Shown: in pieces, positions 1 to 8,837 of the stretch | Layout of the letters: every line of letters begins with the position of its first letter | How positions within the stretch are numbered: position 1 is the first letter of the stretch | Assembly: GCA_003427395.1 (NCBI GenBank) | Contig: BFEA01000018.1 | Coordinates: 932,878 to 954,481 of the forward strand | Origin: Chara braunii | Lineage: Eukaryota; Streptophyta; Charophyceae; Charales; Characeae | Direction: 5' to 3' | Length of the DNA stretch: 21,604 bases | Notes under the pieces: generated by a model | Seen by the model: the letters and a program-made list of their open reading frames with translations, nothing else | Databases searched by the model: none | What the model was told of the DNA's origin: nothing | Position numbers and translations under genes: made by a program

Positions 1-41
1 CGGGAAGCAGTGGCTAGGCAGAGTGGATTGATGCGAGTCGG
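1..41 (+). repeat. LTR fragment at contig end
   Basis: These 41 bases are identical to 5931-5971 inside the 5' LTR and to 17215-17255 inside the 3' LTR. They stop three bases before a library adapter, so they are a displaced piece of another LTR copy and need not neighbour the sequence that follows. Confidence 0.9.
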
Positions 42-44
42 GAG

Positions 45-82
45 CTGTCTCTTATACACATCTAGATGTGTATAAGAGACAG
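45..82. other. Nextera mate-pair junction adapter (artefact)
   Basis: A perfect 38-bp palindrome made of the 19-bp Tn5 mosaic end and its reverse complement. This is the known circularisation junction of Nextera mate-pair libraries. It is not genomic, and it marks a place where two distant fragments were joined. Peptides read through it begin MCIRDS or MYKRQ, a familiar adapter artefact in protein databases. Confidence 0.97.
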
Positions 83-478
83 CCTCTATCCCCTATTCTC
101 TCTACATCCCTGGACCCCCAGCTTTTCGCCCACTACTTCTCCCCTTTGTCTCTCTCCGTTAACATCCTCCATACCCCACCCCTTCCCCCACCCTTCCCCC
201 CACCACTTCATTCATCATTGTCCCGCTATCCCTTCTTCCTTCCAGGAAGCGGAGCGCAGAAATCCAAAGAACAAAGCAACAAGAAAGAGAGAGCAGAGAA
301 AAGAGACAGCGAGTGAGGAAAGAGGGAAGAGAGAGAAGATTAGTGAGATGAAGGTGGAAGGTATGGAGGAGGAGAGTATAGTAAAGAGGAGAGTCGTAAG
401 GGAAGAAGGAGGAGGGAAGGGCACGAAGATGAAGACGGATGAAAAAACGACGAAAATTACCCACGACCGCCGAATATC
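83..478. other. Strand-skewed low-complexity region, no gene
   Basis: The first 160 bases or so are strongly pyrimidine-rich on the + strand and the rest is strongly purine-rich. Reading frames stay open here because of composition, and their translations are low-complexity (Ser/Pro or Lys/Glu/Arg). I see no domain and no credible gene. Confidence 0.6.
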
Positions 479-499
479 ATGTTGACAATGATGATGTCA

Positions 500-530
<31 letters not shown>

Positions 531-585
531 TGATGATGATGTTGATGTTGATGTTGATGTTGATGATGATGTTGATGATGTTGGT
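479..585. repeat. GAT/GTT trinucleotide microsatellite
   Basis: About 35 units of GAT with interspersed GTT, starting with a nearly pure GAT run and then alternating GTTGAT units. It gives an open frame of Met/Leu repeats on + and Ser/Thr repeats on -, neither of which is evidence of coding. Confidence 0.95.
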
Positions 586-1167
586 GAGGAGACCTGCCGC
601 TGTTGTGGTTGATGCCGCTCATGCACTCCAAACAAGTCATTCTCCTCCACCAACCCAACGCCGTCCCGCTTACCACATCCTGTCAGCCAGATGGATGGAT
701 CTGGCCAACAGTCTCGCCCTGATTCCGCAAGCCTTCTGCGGCAATCGGGCGCAAGACAGCGCTTCCATTCTAAACCGTCTGTGCCTCCCAACGCAAACTC
801 GCGGCAACATCGCTCTCGCTAGCCCGCCCGCAATGCAGCGCCAAGCAAGCAACGCCAAACATCTTGTTGAAGAATTCCTTCCACCTTATTTTGAAGTGCC
901 GCCCACGCTCGCCAGCCAGTCAGCCATCGCTCACACAGACGACTGACATCAGCGCTCGCCAACCAGTCTCCTGATGCCAGCGTCAGCCATCGAGCGCTCA
1001 CGCTCGCCCACCAACGCTTGCACCCTAGCTAGCCAGCGCTCGCCAACCAGCCAGCCCGCACAAGCAACCAGCACTGGCGCAGGCAACCAGCGCAAACACA
1101 GCCGCCAGCGCTTCGGAGCAGCCAGCACCTCCGCCATGGCGCTATATGCTGACCACCCAATCTAACG
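586..1167. other. Degenerate CCAGC/CGCTCGCC-rich region, no gene
   Basis: From about 900 to 1130 the sequence keeps reusing short words such as CCAGC, GCGCTCGCC and CAACCAG in irregular spacing, like an old decayed minisatellite. The open frames on both strands are short, overlap each other and show no recognisable domain. Confidence 0.5.
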
Positions 1168-1201
1168 TCATGTTGGGTAGAATCTCATGTTGGGTAGAAT
1201 C
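1168..1201. repeat. 17-bp perfect tandem duplication
   Basis: The 17-base unit TCATGTTGGGTAGAATC occurs at 1168-1184 and again, without change, at 1185-1201. It is probably a recent slippage duplication. Confidence 0.95.
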
Positions 1202-1689
1202 TCGGAATTGGGCTTGTAGAAGATTGCATGAGCCTGGCCTGGGAGTTGCATGAGGAGATTCATTGTTCCCTCTTCACAAGAAGGTCAGTAGGGTTTTCTT
1301 TAACTCCTTGTAAGGAATTTTGTCCAATGCCCATATCGCAGACTTATACCAAATGGAGGCCAATACTACATTGTTAATGAGAAGCCCCTTTCCAAACAAG
1401 GATGTGTGCTACTTTTTCCAATTTTCCATTTTTTTAAGCGCTGGTGTCGTAATTCAAACATCATTTGTATTTGGTTTTCCTTATGCAGCTAAAATCACCC
1501 CCAACACGCTAATTGCTGCTTGTAAAGACATCCACTTGACCCTTGGTTCTTCTGGCGGTCCAACTCTATTGTCACCCAAGACTAGACTTCAAAGCCTACT
1601 TTATTACCTTTAATTTTTTTTTGTGCTTCATATCAACCTGAGGACGAAGCTATGACTTTGTTCATGGGATATCTGCTCTTGTTTTTTTT
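1202..1689. other. No recognisable gene
   Basis: AT-richer sequence with one 97-codon open frame (1320-1613, +) of hydrophobic, unremarkable composition. It may be an eroded upstream part of the LINE remnant that follows, but I cannot align it to any domain. Confidence 0.4.
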
Positions 1690-1941
1690 TTGCTATTGGT
1701 GCGTCAAGGGCCCCCATTAGCTCCTTTTCTTTTTGTCATTATCGTGGAAGACCTAGGAGCAAATCTAAGAGCCAATCTTGATATAACTCGCCTTAAATTA
1801 TCAGGTATCCTTGAGGAGGCTATACCCATTTACTTTATGTTTGATAATGACTGGGTGTTCTATTCGGGTGAAGATGGTAGTTCCAACCTTCAAATAGATG
1901 CACCGACAGACAATATTGTTTGGGTCCAAGTCCATGTCTAA
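1690..1941 (+). pseudogene. Decayed LINE (non-LTR) reverse transcriptase fragment
   Basis: The + frame holds VRQGPPLAPFLFVII, which matches the conserved non-LTR reverse transcriptase block usually written GVRQGCPLSPLLF. About 40 residues later comes YFMFDNDWVFYS, in the place of the catalytic Y/F-A-D-D box of the palm domain. The box is damaged: FADD has become FDND, so one catalytic Asp appears lost. The fragment has no proper start codon and is followed by a frame change: after 1941 the next frame reads LFGSKSMSKLKTS, which resembles the usual downstream LINE segment. It is a relic of an RT that would have copied LINE RNA at a nicked target. Family assignment is by motif only. Confidence 0.7.
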
Positions 1942-3576
1942 GCTCAAAACTTCGAGTAGATGCAGGGACATGCAATATTGCTTGTAGTGAGTTTTCTGTT
2001 GGAAGTCCAAGTAGGTGCTCTGAAAATTGCAGTTTGTAAGAAAAGTGAGCACCATTGCTTTAGTGAGGATTCTAAACCCACACTTTATCATACCAAACTT
2101 CATCGGACAAGATGCGAAGTGAACACAATGTGAGAAACTTCATATTGACTAGCGACTAGGTAGGGTTGGGGGAGTGACAGATGAAGAAGGGGTCAACTGC
2201 GGGGAAGAAGACTTAGTACCTGAAGCTGACGTGGAACATCTACGAGCAACAGTGAAGTACCTCGTCAATGCAAGCCTCGTATGAGCTTGCATGTTGTCCT
2301 TGGCCCTGGTGTGCCAATCTTTCTTGAAAATTCGAACTGCTCTTGTCCGTGCTCTTGATGTTAATGTGTCTTGGTTAGATAGGTGATGCATGTGTACATA
2401 AGTGGGTCAACCTGCCGAAGGCAAACATGGTAGAGTGCAAGGAATATAAGCGGGAGCGATATACAGAAAACCAAATTGCAAAATCACGAAAAAGTCCAGA
2501 TAGTCATGTGCCAAGCAGAGAGCATAAATGCACCAAGATTCCATCCGCATAAGAGCGATACAATGAACTCGTGAGCCAATGTCAAAGCCCTCAAGCCACA
2601 CCTACCAGTATCCAATGTCGCTCCTACTGTATGGTGCCTAGCGCCCAACCTACTCTACTCAACTTATCTATCCTGTCTACATTCGTGCAACAAGATCACT
2701 TTGTCGTCGAAGACCAATGTACATGACGTCAACACCAATGTTGACCTCCCACATACACCAGTTACGTTCTCTCTTCCCCCCTCATCAGACCTTGTCCACC
2801 CACTCATGCGCATCCTTCCCTGAAGACCACAATTGCTCATCACCTTCCCGCACCCCCGCAGCTTGGCTATGGCCGCTAAGCGCCCCACTGCCCTACAGTG
2901 TCCTTCACTTCATAACACCCGCTTGCGCCCCAGCGAGCATGTGCTAATGCAAACACATGCGCAACAATGCAACAACATATCCGCATTGCCTGCCTAGGCC
3001 AGAATGCCTGCCTCTGGCTGGCCTCCTCCCTATATGGGAGTAGTTGTCCTGCTGGGCTGTCTGGGCCTAGCCGAGGAAGTTTCCAGTAGCCTCCGGTCGG
3101 GCCCCAGTGTCCGCCCCCAGTGTCTGCCCCCGGCCCATTCCTACTGTTAAGGGTCTGGGCCCTCTTGGGTTGGGCACCTTCAGGTTGCCTCCAGGCTCCA
3201 AGTGTTTGTCGTTTTTGCATTGGCCCGGGTGGTAGGTGTGACGACAATGCTGCATTCTCATTGGCCCGCGGCCACTTCGTGATGTGTCGGCCTCTCACCA
3301 CGTGTGCCCAGGGTGCAGCCACCTGCGTCTTGGGCTCAACTGCTTGACGTAGTTGCTGCTTCTGGAAGGAGCTAGGGAGAGGCTTGAGTTGCATTTCAAT
3401 CAACTGGCGTGCTGCAACTGTCTGATACCCACATTGGAAAATGCTAATATAAGGGTCTCTCGTGGATATTCAAGCCCGCCTTCACTTAAGGCGGACATGA
3501 GGCTTGCTGGGGGCCAGAGTCCAAAATATGTGCATGTTGGCTAGGGCCCCATGAGGACACATTTCTCACAAGAGTA
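1942..3576. other. Long stretch with no recognisable gene
   Basis: I see no protein domain, RNA gene or clear repeat. The first part is AT-rich and may include the tail of the LINE remnant. From about 3050 to 3340 it is GC-rich, with repeated CCCCCAGTGTC-like words and overlapping open frames on both strands that look compositional. The longest, 2876-3403 on the minus strand, has no recognisable motif. Confidence 0.45.
3476..3494. other. Short perfect hairpin
   Basis: CCGCCTT, a 5-base loop (CACTT) and AAGGCGG form a perfect 7-bp stem. There is no T-run after it and no neighbouring gene, so no function is assigned. Confidence 0.6.
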
Positions 3577-4545
3577 ACTGCATGATCATTATGAGCAGTG
3601 GGCACTGGTTAAACCACACGTCTAGCCCAAAGAATGGTACTAACTACCTTCTTCACCCGAAAATACGACCCGAGTATTGTATACGAATATAACGTCCGCC
3701 AGGGGTTATATTCGTTTATAACACCCGGGCATTATATTCAGTAAATTGGTGGCAACTTCGGTGGAGGCCCAAAATTCCAAAAATAAAATATTCAAAAAAT
3801 TATGTAAAAAATATATATTGTCCAAAATCGCAATGCGGCCAGCGTTTGGCTGAGGGTCACTTCAAAATTTTTTATAAAGTCGAAAATAAAAAATAAAACA
3901 AAAAAGCAAACCTCAAAACCCTTTTCAACCTCCTTTAAAACCCATGTATAACCCCTCCCCGCCCTTTAAAACCCATGTATACTACCTCTACAAGGCATTC
4001 TGCCCATGGAACATTCAAATGTAATGCCTAGGCGTTCTATTCGAATATAATGTTTGGGCATCCAAGGGGCGTTCTATTTGAAAAAAAGTGAGTAAAAACA
4101 AAAAACTGATCTTTCTAGGGTAAGTTGAACATAACGTCCGGGTGTTATTTTCGGGTGAAGACGGTAGCATGTGGTGCATGGCCATTATGAGCGGCCAACA
4201 CTCGTTAAACCACGTGTCTAGCCCAAACACCAATACTGACTAGCACATGGTGCATGTCCATGAGTGACGGACACTCGTTAAACCACACGTTTATCCCAAG
4301 GACTGATATAGACTAGCATAGGGTGCATGACCATAAGCGGCGGACTCGTTAAACCACATGTCTAGCCCAAGGACTGGTACTGACTACCATGCGGTGCATG
4401 GCCATTAGCAGTGGGCACTCGTTAAACCACATGTCTAGCCCAATGACTAGTACTGACCAGCATGACCATTATGAGTGGCGGACACTCGTTAAATTGCATA
4501 TCTAGCCCAAGGAGTCAAGGACTGGTACTGACTAGCATGCAACCC
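3577..4545 (+). repeat. Tandem satellite of about 71 bp, interrupted
   Basis: Diverged units share the core GTTAAACCACATGTCTAGCC followed by CAAGGACTGGTACTGACTAGCA. Core starts lie near 3608, 4204, 4277, 4348, 4421 and 4488, giving spacings of 73, 71, 73 and 67 bp within the right-hand block. The first unit (3577-3646) is separated from the other five (4165-4545) by a 518-bp inserted element. Confidence 0.85.
3647..4164. mobile_element. Non-autonomous inverted-repeat DNA transposon (MITE-like)
   Basis: The ends are inverted repeats: CCTTCTTCACCCGAAAATA at the left, and the complement of CCGTCTTCACCCGAAAATA at the right. Matching continues to about 27 bases with three mismatches. TA flanks both ends (3645-3646 and 4165-4166). 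Neighbouring satellite units read ...CTGACTAGCA... where the element sits, which gives the empty site and supports a TA target duplication. TA targets are typical of Tc1/mariner-type elements. The interior is AT-rich with no transposase, and it includes an internal palindrome around ACGAATATAACGT and a repeated CTTTAAAACCCATGTATA. It must depend on a transposase supplied in trans. The family is not identified. Confidence 0.8.
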
Positions 4546-4560
4546 ATGGTCGGGGAAACT

Positions 4561-4939
4561 TGCATGCATGGCGCGGACGCGAAAACGAAAAGGCACCGAA
4601 ACAGTTACGCTTCATCTAGTCCAACTCTAAAATTAGTTCAAGATTTGAAAAATCCAAAACCAAAACCTGCGCGCAAAATTTAGACGTGTGAAGTCCTACG
4701 CCTCTTCAGATTCTTTCGAAAAATTCACTGAGCTTTCCAAGGCGGATTTGGGAATACTTATGTACAAGAAAGGACATGTCAGCGAGATGTGCGTCCGTAA
4801 ATTCCGGAGCTCCCAACTGCTGAACAAAATTCCTCGCGTGTTCGCTATGACACGTGTAATTCCTACGTAAAGTTCAAGAAAAACAAAATTTCGAAAATCC
4901 TGAGAAAGCGAAAAACACTTCGAAGTATGGACACCTCTC
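4561..4939 (-). repeat. Diverged inverted copy of LTR sequence
   Basis: Read in reverse complement, this segment aligns with roughly 5040-5430 of the adjacent 5' LTR. Anchors are an exact 21-base match (4588-4608 against 5370-5390 reversed), a shared GCATGCA...GCGC block just outside it, and a patchy match around 4780-4865. It is much more diverged than the two LTRs are from each other, so it is an older or different-family relative, and it ends where the LTR begins. Confidence 0.7.
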
Positions 4940-5869
4940 TGTGACGAACCACTCCCCAACCCCGTGCCATCTTTCGTACCCTTTCTTTTGCTTTTATCAT
5001 ACCAACCCAGGAAAGCCCCGTTTTGATTTCTTGCTTTCGGGTGCCGGTTTCGGGTGTCACATTTTCCTTTTTGAAGAACTTTTTCGACTACTGAGTTCTG
5101 TTTTTTTTTTTTTGCAAAGTCGGGAAATACATGGGAATTTGTGTGCGCCTTACCGAGCGCACTGGGAATTGGGCTCAGCGGTTGGGAATTCCGGGATAAG
5201 CGGAACTTCGACGTGTCCTTTTTGGGTGTGAGAATGTTCTTGGGCGCGTCGGGGAAAACTCTCGATATTTTGCGTAAATACGAATAGGCATAGGATTTTC
5301 TTTTCCCGTGTCGTTTTTTCGCGCGCGGATATGGTGATTTCAATTTTTGAATTAGGATAGAAGCAAGCTGTAACTGTTTCGGTGCCTTTTTTTTTTTTTT
5401 TTTTTTTTTTGACGGCGCTGTGCATGCAAAAGCTTCTTCCTCTCTGTCCCCCGCATCGCTCCCTCCCGCGCCTCCCTTCCCTTCTCACTCCTTTTTCTAT
5501 CTCCCCGTAACTGTTTTTCCTTCTCCCTCTCTCTTTCTCCCGCCTTGCTTTCGCGCGCTCATTTCCCTTTCTCGATCATATGAATCTTGGATCCGTCTTG
5601 TGCCACCTCTCGCGCCTTTTCTCTTCTCACCCTCTAAGTCCGGCATACGATGCTCGGTCAATCCCCCGATAACTCCCGCTCGCCAACCAGGTGCGTAGAT
5701 CGATAGGACCTTCCTATCGCGCGACGAATCTGATTGGTTGAACCTTGAGTTCCGAAGGATCAGCATGGAGTTTGTAGAGCACTCTTCTCAAAGTTTTCTC
5801 CTCCTGCTTCTCCTCTTACACCTCAGCTTTCTGGTCACCTTCTCCCCCTTCTATCTCCCCTGTCGCAAC

Positions 5870-5876
5870 TATAAAA
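5870..5876 (+). promoter_or_regulatory. Putative TATA box of the 5' LTR
   Basis: TATAAAA lies after a pyrimidine-rich stretch and would place transcription start near 5900, making the following LTR sequence R-U5. The equivalent site in the 3' LTR (17154-17160) reads TATGAAC, so it is altered there. The assignment rests on sequence and position only. Confidence 0.5.
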
Positions 5877-6278
5877 CCCGCAAGCGCGTCTGCGAAGCTC
5901 TCTTATGTTCTAAACTCCTAAGCGAGCCTCCGGGAAGCAGTGGCTAGGCAGAGTGGATTGATGCGAGTCGGACAGTCGTGTTGGGCTGACGATAGGCTGG
6001 CCGGTTGCGCGCTTGATCGCCACAACGGACTGTGGGATCCGAGCGAACCGTGTCGAGTTTACGACAGCGGGGTGACGATCGCAATGGTGGGAGTTAGCAC
6101 GCGACGGCCGGGATCGTCGGTGCGGGTATGAAGTTCGATGATTGGAGTTGAGTGGGTGATTGGCCCGGGGCCATAGTGGAATTAACGGCGAATGCGCCTT
6201 TGTTGCGGATTGTTATCCTGGGCAAGAGTGTAAGGCGGTGACGCGGAACTTTTCTCTTTTCGGACCTTGTCATCTTTT

Positions 6279-6281
<3 letters not shown>

Positions 6282-6329
<48 letters not shown>
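6282..6329. repeat. CT microsatellite in 5' LTR
   Basis: About 23 CT units. The matching place in the 3' LTR (about 17571-17592) is much shorter and interrupted, so the tract has expanded or contracted since insertion. Confidence 0.95.
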
Positions 6330-6332
<3 letters not shown>

Positions 6333-6759
6333 TGAATGATGATGCGCCTGAATGATTGTCCCGCTCTTGAATAAAAATGGGTTGGCATTTTGTGTGAAAG
6401 GGCCTTTTGTGAAACTCTTCCATTAGTTTCCTGGGTAATCCTCCTACGCAAAGACCCTGTCTTCTTGTCTTGAGAACGGTGGATGCGTATGCACTGAGTA
6501 ATGCGATCCATCTTTTCCTATGCATGTCTCATTTTCGCACCTTCCACAGCGAATGCATGTATGGAATGTGTGACTCGAGAATGCAAGAATGTTTAGATCT
6601 GTAGCTCTGTTTGCGTTGCGCATGTCATCTCCCTTATGCTGCACGACATCAGCAGCCGAGGCCACGAGGCGGCCCTGAGAAACAAGGCGCCCAGGGACCA
6701 ACGTTGTGCTGAACTGATCGGACCCGTAGCCATATGCGTGATCAAGCTGATCTGTGTCT

Positions 6760-6760
<1 letters not shown>

Positions 6761-6794
<34 letters not shown>

Positions 6795-6817
6795 ACATCT
6801 AGATGTGTATAAGAGAC

Positions 6818-6859
<42 letters not shown>
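6761..6859. repeat. CT microsatellite split by adapter
   Basis: CT units run on both sides of a 28-base adapter remnant. The 3' LTR counterpart (18021-18080) is an uninterrupted CT tract, so the true length here is unknown and the join is artificial. Confidence 0.93.
6792..6819. other. Partial Nextera junction adapter (artefact)
   Basis: The last 9 bases of one mosaic end (TACACATCT) are followed by the full 19-base inverted mosaic end. The first 10 bases of the junction are missing, merged into the CT repeat. This is library sequence left in the assembly inside a simple repeat. Confidence 0.96.
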
Positions 6860-6863
<4 letters not shown>

Positions 6864-7698
6864 TCAAAAAGATTGATTGGGGGACGCGAGAATCGCTTTT
6901 GTTCTTAATGACGCCTCAGGATACTTTGTGACTGGTTGATATGTGGACTGACAAGTACCCTTCGATTGGGCGCCAGCCTCCCATATCTCCCATCCCAACG
7001 CGACCTTTTCCTTACAGTGAGGAAAGGACACGTGTATGTGAGTGGGACGTACGGGAAGCCGTCGCTTGAATCGGAGGACAATACTTCTTCCCTCCCGAAA
7101 ATCGTTGTTCTGGATTCGTAGTGGGCTTTGTTATTATCGATACGCACTTCCCACCTTACTCGGTATTGTTGCCATCTAACGACTTGGTCGTCATTCCGTG
7201 GACTGCAGTAGAACCCCACTAGTTGCGCACTCTGTGCACCGAATGTAAGCGTTTTGAGCGCTACGAGTCCAGGGGTTTCTGCTACCATGTGCGGGGCGAA
7301 GACGAGCATATAGAAAGAGCCACGCGGCTGAGACCCTCCACGTCAGACTCGGAACTAACCAGCGAACAACGACGAGACTTGATACGAAAACGGGACAAGC
7401 GAAGCGTGCCCAAGCTTTTCTGTTCTAAACGACGGGCTGTAGCCCGGTGGGAGACACGACAATACTTTTTGGATTGAATTTCGATCTTTCCCTCTTTTCC
7501 TGCCTTGCCCGCGCGCGCATTTTGCGACGCGCGAAGACAATCGACTTGCTCCATCGGACCAACACGGGGGATTTCAGTTTCGTCTGTGTCCCCACACTCA
7601 ATTTCAAAAATCCTTGGCACACCCCATCTTGCTGTTTTTCTGGGCCTCTTTTCCGCACAGCTAACACTCCGAATGGAAGACAGCACAGGGCGTGAGGT

Positions 7699-7711
7699 TG
7701 GTATCGGAGCC
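7699..7711 (+). other. Primer binding site (initiator tRNA-Met type)
   Basis: TGGTATCGGAGCC sits directly at the LTR/internal junction. The complement of the 3' end of plant initiator tRNA-Met is TGGTATCAGAGCC, so 12 of 13 bases match, with one A-to-G change. This is where minus-strand DNA synthesis would be primed. The position and match fix the orientation of the element and the 5' LTR boundary. Confidence 0.9.
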
Positions 7712-7723
7712 GACACGTGTCGG
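7710..7723. other. 14-bp perfect palindrome at the PBS
   Basis: CCGACACGTGTCGG is perfectly self-complementary and overlaps the last two PBS bases. It could act as an RNA dimerisation contact, as palindromes near the PBS do in retroviruses, or form a hairpin. No function is shown. Confidence 0.6.
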
Positions 7724-7744
7724 TTCTGATGATAGAAAGTCGAA

Positions 7745-8275
7745 TTGGCGAGAGGTAGGAGAGACCCTCAACTAGCTCATCGAGATCGCCCCGTAACCAG
7801 GTCTCAGTCAAGTGTGGCTGCGCCAGCAATACCAATGGTGGATGGTACTAGGGTGATCGTTAGCATCCCCGCCCCCTTCCCCTTCTTCCCCAACCATACC
7901 CACCCCGAGGCTTGGCTGGAAGCTGTCAAAACTCAAAATTACAGCGCAACCGATTTTCCCCGTGTTCTGACATTACTACTCCGCAATGCATCACACGACT
8001 GGTTTAGAAAGCATACATGGGTAGATTGGGAGACGTTTAAGCGTGCATTCTTGGCTCGATTCGACACGGTTAGTGAAGATGCCGCCTGGTACGTACTCAA
8101 AAATCGACCCCAAGGACCAGAGGAACTGTTACCCGATTTCATTGATCGGTTTCAAACCACATTGGATAAATCCGGGCGAGACGAGAAATCCGCTCAAGAT
8201 TTGTTTATTGATCACCTTCGAAGTCCGACCTTGAAAGGGAAGCTGCAGAAAAAGGTTTCGTCGAAAACAACTTGA
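7745..8275 (+). pseudogene. gag: gag, capsid-like N-terminal part
   Basis: Encodes the structural protein that would form the cytoplasmic virus-like particle. The frame is open from 7736. The first ATG is at 7835, but a TRSQ segment typical of gag starts lies upstream at about residues 18-21, so the original start may be lost. The retrotransposon gag pattern is clear: PEAWLEAV, then a helix ending in HDWFRKH, WETFKRAFLARF, and a final E-ELLPDFIDRFQ segment. The frame ends at TGA (8273-8275) between KTT and TQL, in the middle of gag, and continues beyond it. CGA-to-TGA change is one simple explanation. It lies about 35 bases after the PBS, in the expected place. Confidence 0.85.
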
Positions 8276-8837
8276 ACCCAGTTATCGGCTATCATTACTA
8301 AAGCGTTGGAGCTAGACTTGGCTGATACAAAAAAATATATCAGCCAGGGAGACGAGGACATTACAGATACCATAGGGGATGTAACGGCCTATCAGCCAGG
8401 GAGACGAGGACATTACAGATACCATAGGGGATGTAACGACCAAAAGGCGATCATGGCTACAAGCAGTTGAACGGTTTTATCCCCGCCCCGACCATGACCT
8501 TCCCGGCGGAACCGTTTCCGACAGCCCGCCTGCTTCGTCCTCCTCTCGCCCCGTGAATCATTCGATCGCGACAATCAGAAGCGGAATCTCGCCTGAACCC
8601 CCCTCGCCAGCCATAACCAATCTACACCTTGCCCAGATGATCAATACGGCGACTACCAAGCAATCCGAATGGATAAGCAACCTGATCCAAATGCAGGCCG
8701 CTCATATGGAACGAATGGAACAGATAATGAGTAGGCTCATCAAGCCTAACCCAATTCCTGCTCGGCCTGCCCTGCATCGTTTCCGCTCTTACCTGCTCCG
8801 CCTGCTTCTGGATTTGCCCCTCAGTTTCCCCATCTAG
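8276..8837 (+). pseudogene. gag: gag, central part, broken by a 52-bp duplication
   Basis: After the TGA the gag frame stays open into a tandem duplication at 8338-8441. Because 52 is not a multiple of three, the upstream frame hits TGA soon after. The frame reached by discounting the duplication stays open through a Pro/Ser-rich linker and a helical segment (about 8620-8745: NTATTKQSEWISNL, HMERMEQIMSRL) up to TAG at 8837. Another single-base shift, at about 8765-8790, is needed to reach the zinc knuckle. The helix may be a coiled coil for gag assembly. GTG at 8553 is not a credible start. Confidence 0.75.
8338..8441 (+). repeat. 52-bp tandem duplication inside gag
   Basis: 8338-8389 and 8390-8441 are identical except for one base (G at 8387, A at 8439). 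The duplication shifts gag by one base. It is either a mutation of this copy or an assembly error. Confidence 0.95.

Larger units (their letters stand above)
4940..7698 (+). repeat. 5' LTR
   Basis: Starts TGTGACGAACC and aligns along its full length with 16241-18930. It carries the promoter (TATA-like box at 5870) and so a putative U3 of about 0.95 kb and a very long R-U5 of about 1.8 kb. It contains two CT microsatellites, the second split by adapter sequence. It ends abruptly against the PBS and lacks the last 12 bases seen in the 3' LTR, including the terminal CGTCACA. Confidence 0.92.

Noticed and set aside
66-485. Open frames starting at the adapter (MCIRDS..., MYKRQ...)
   Set aside because: The start codons are in the Nextera adapter, and the rest is low-complexity pyrimidine/purine sequence.
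3577-4545. CRISPR-like array
   Set aside because: The units are diverged along their whole length with no conserved-repeat/unique-spacer pattern; it is a satellite in a eukaryotic context.
4696-5343. 215-codon minus-strand ORF across the 5' LTR boundary
   Set aside because: It crosses from flanking DNA into the LTR, has no domain, and its two ends are inverted relatives of each other. Kept only as a weak antisense-ORF finding.
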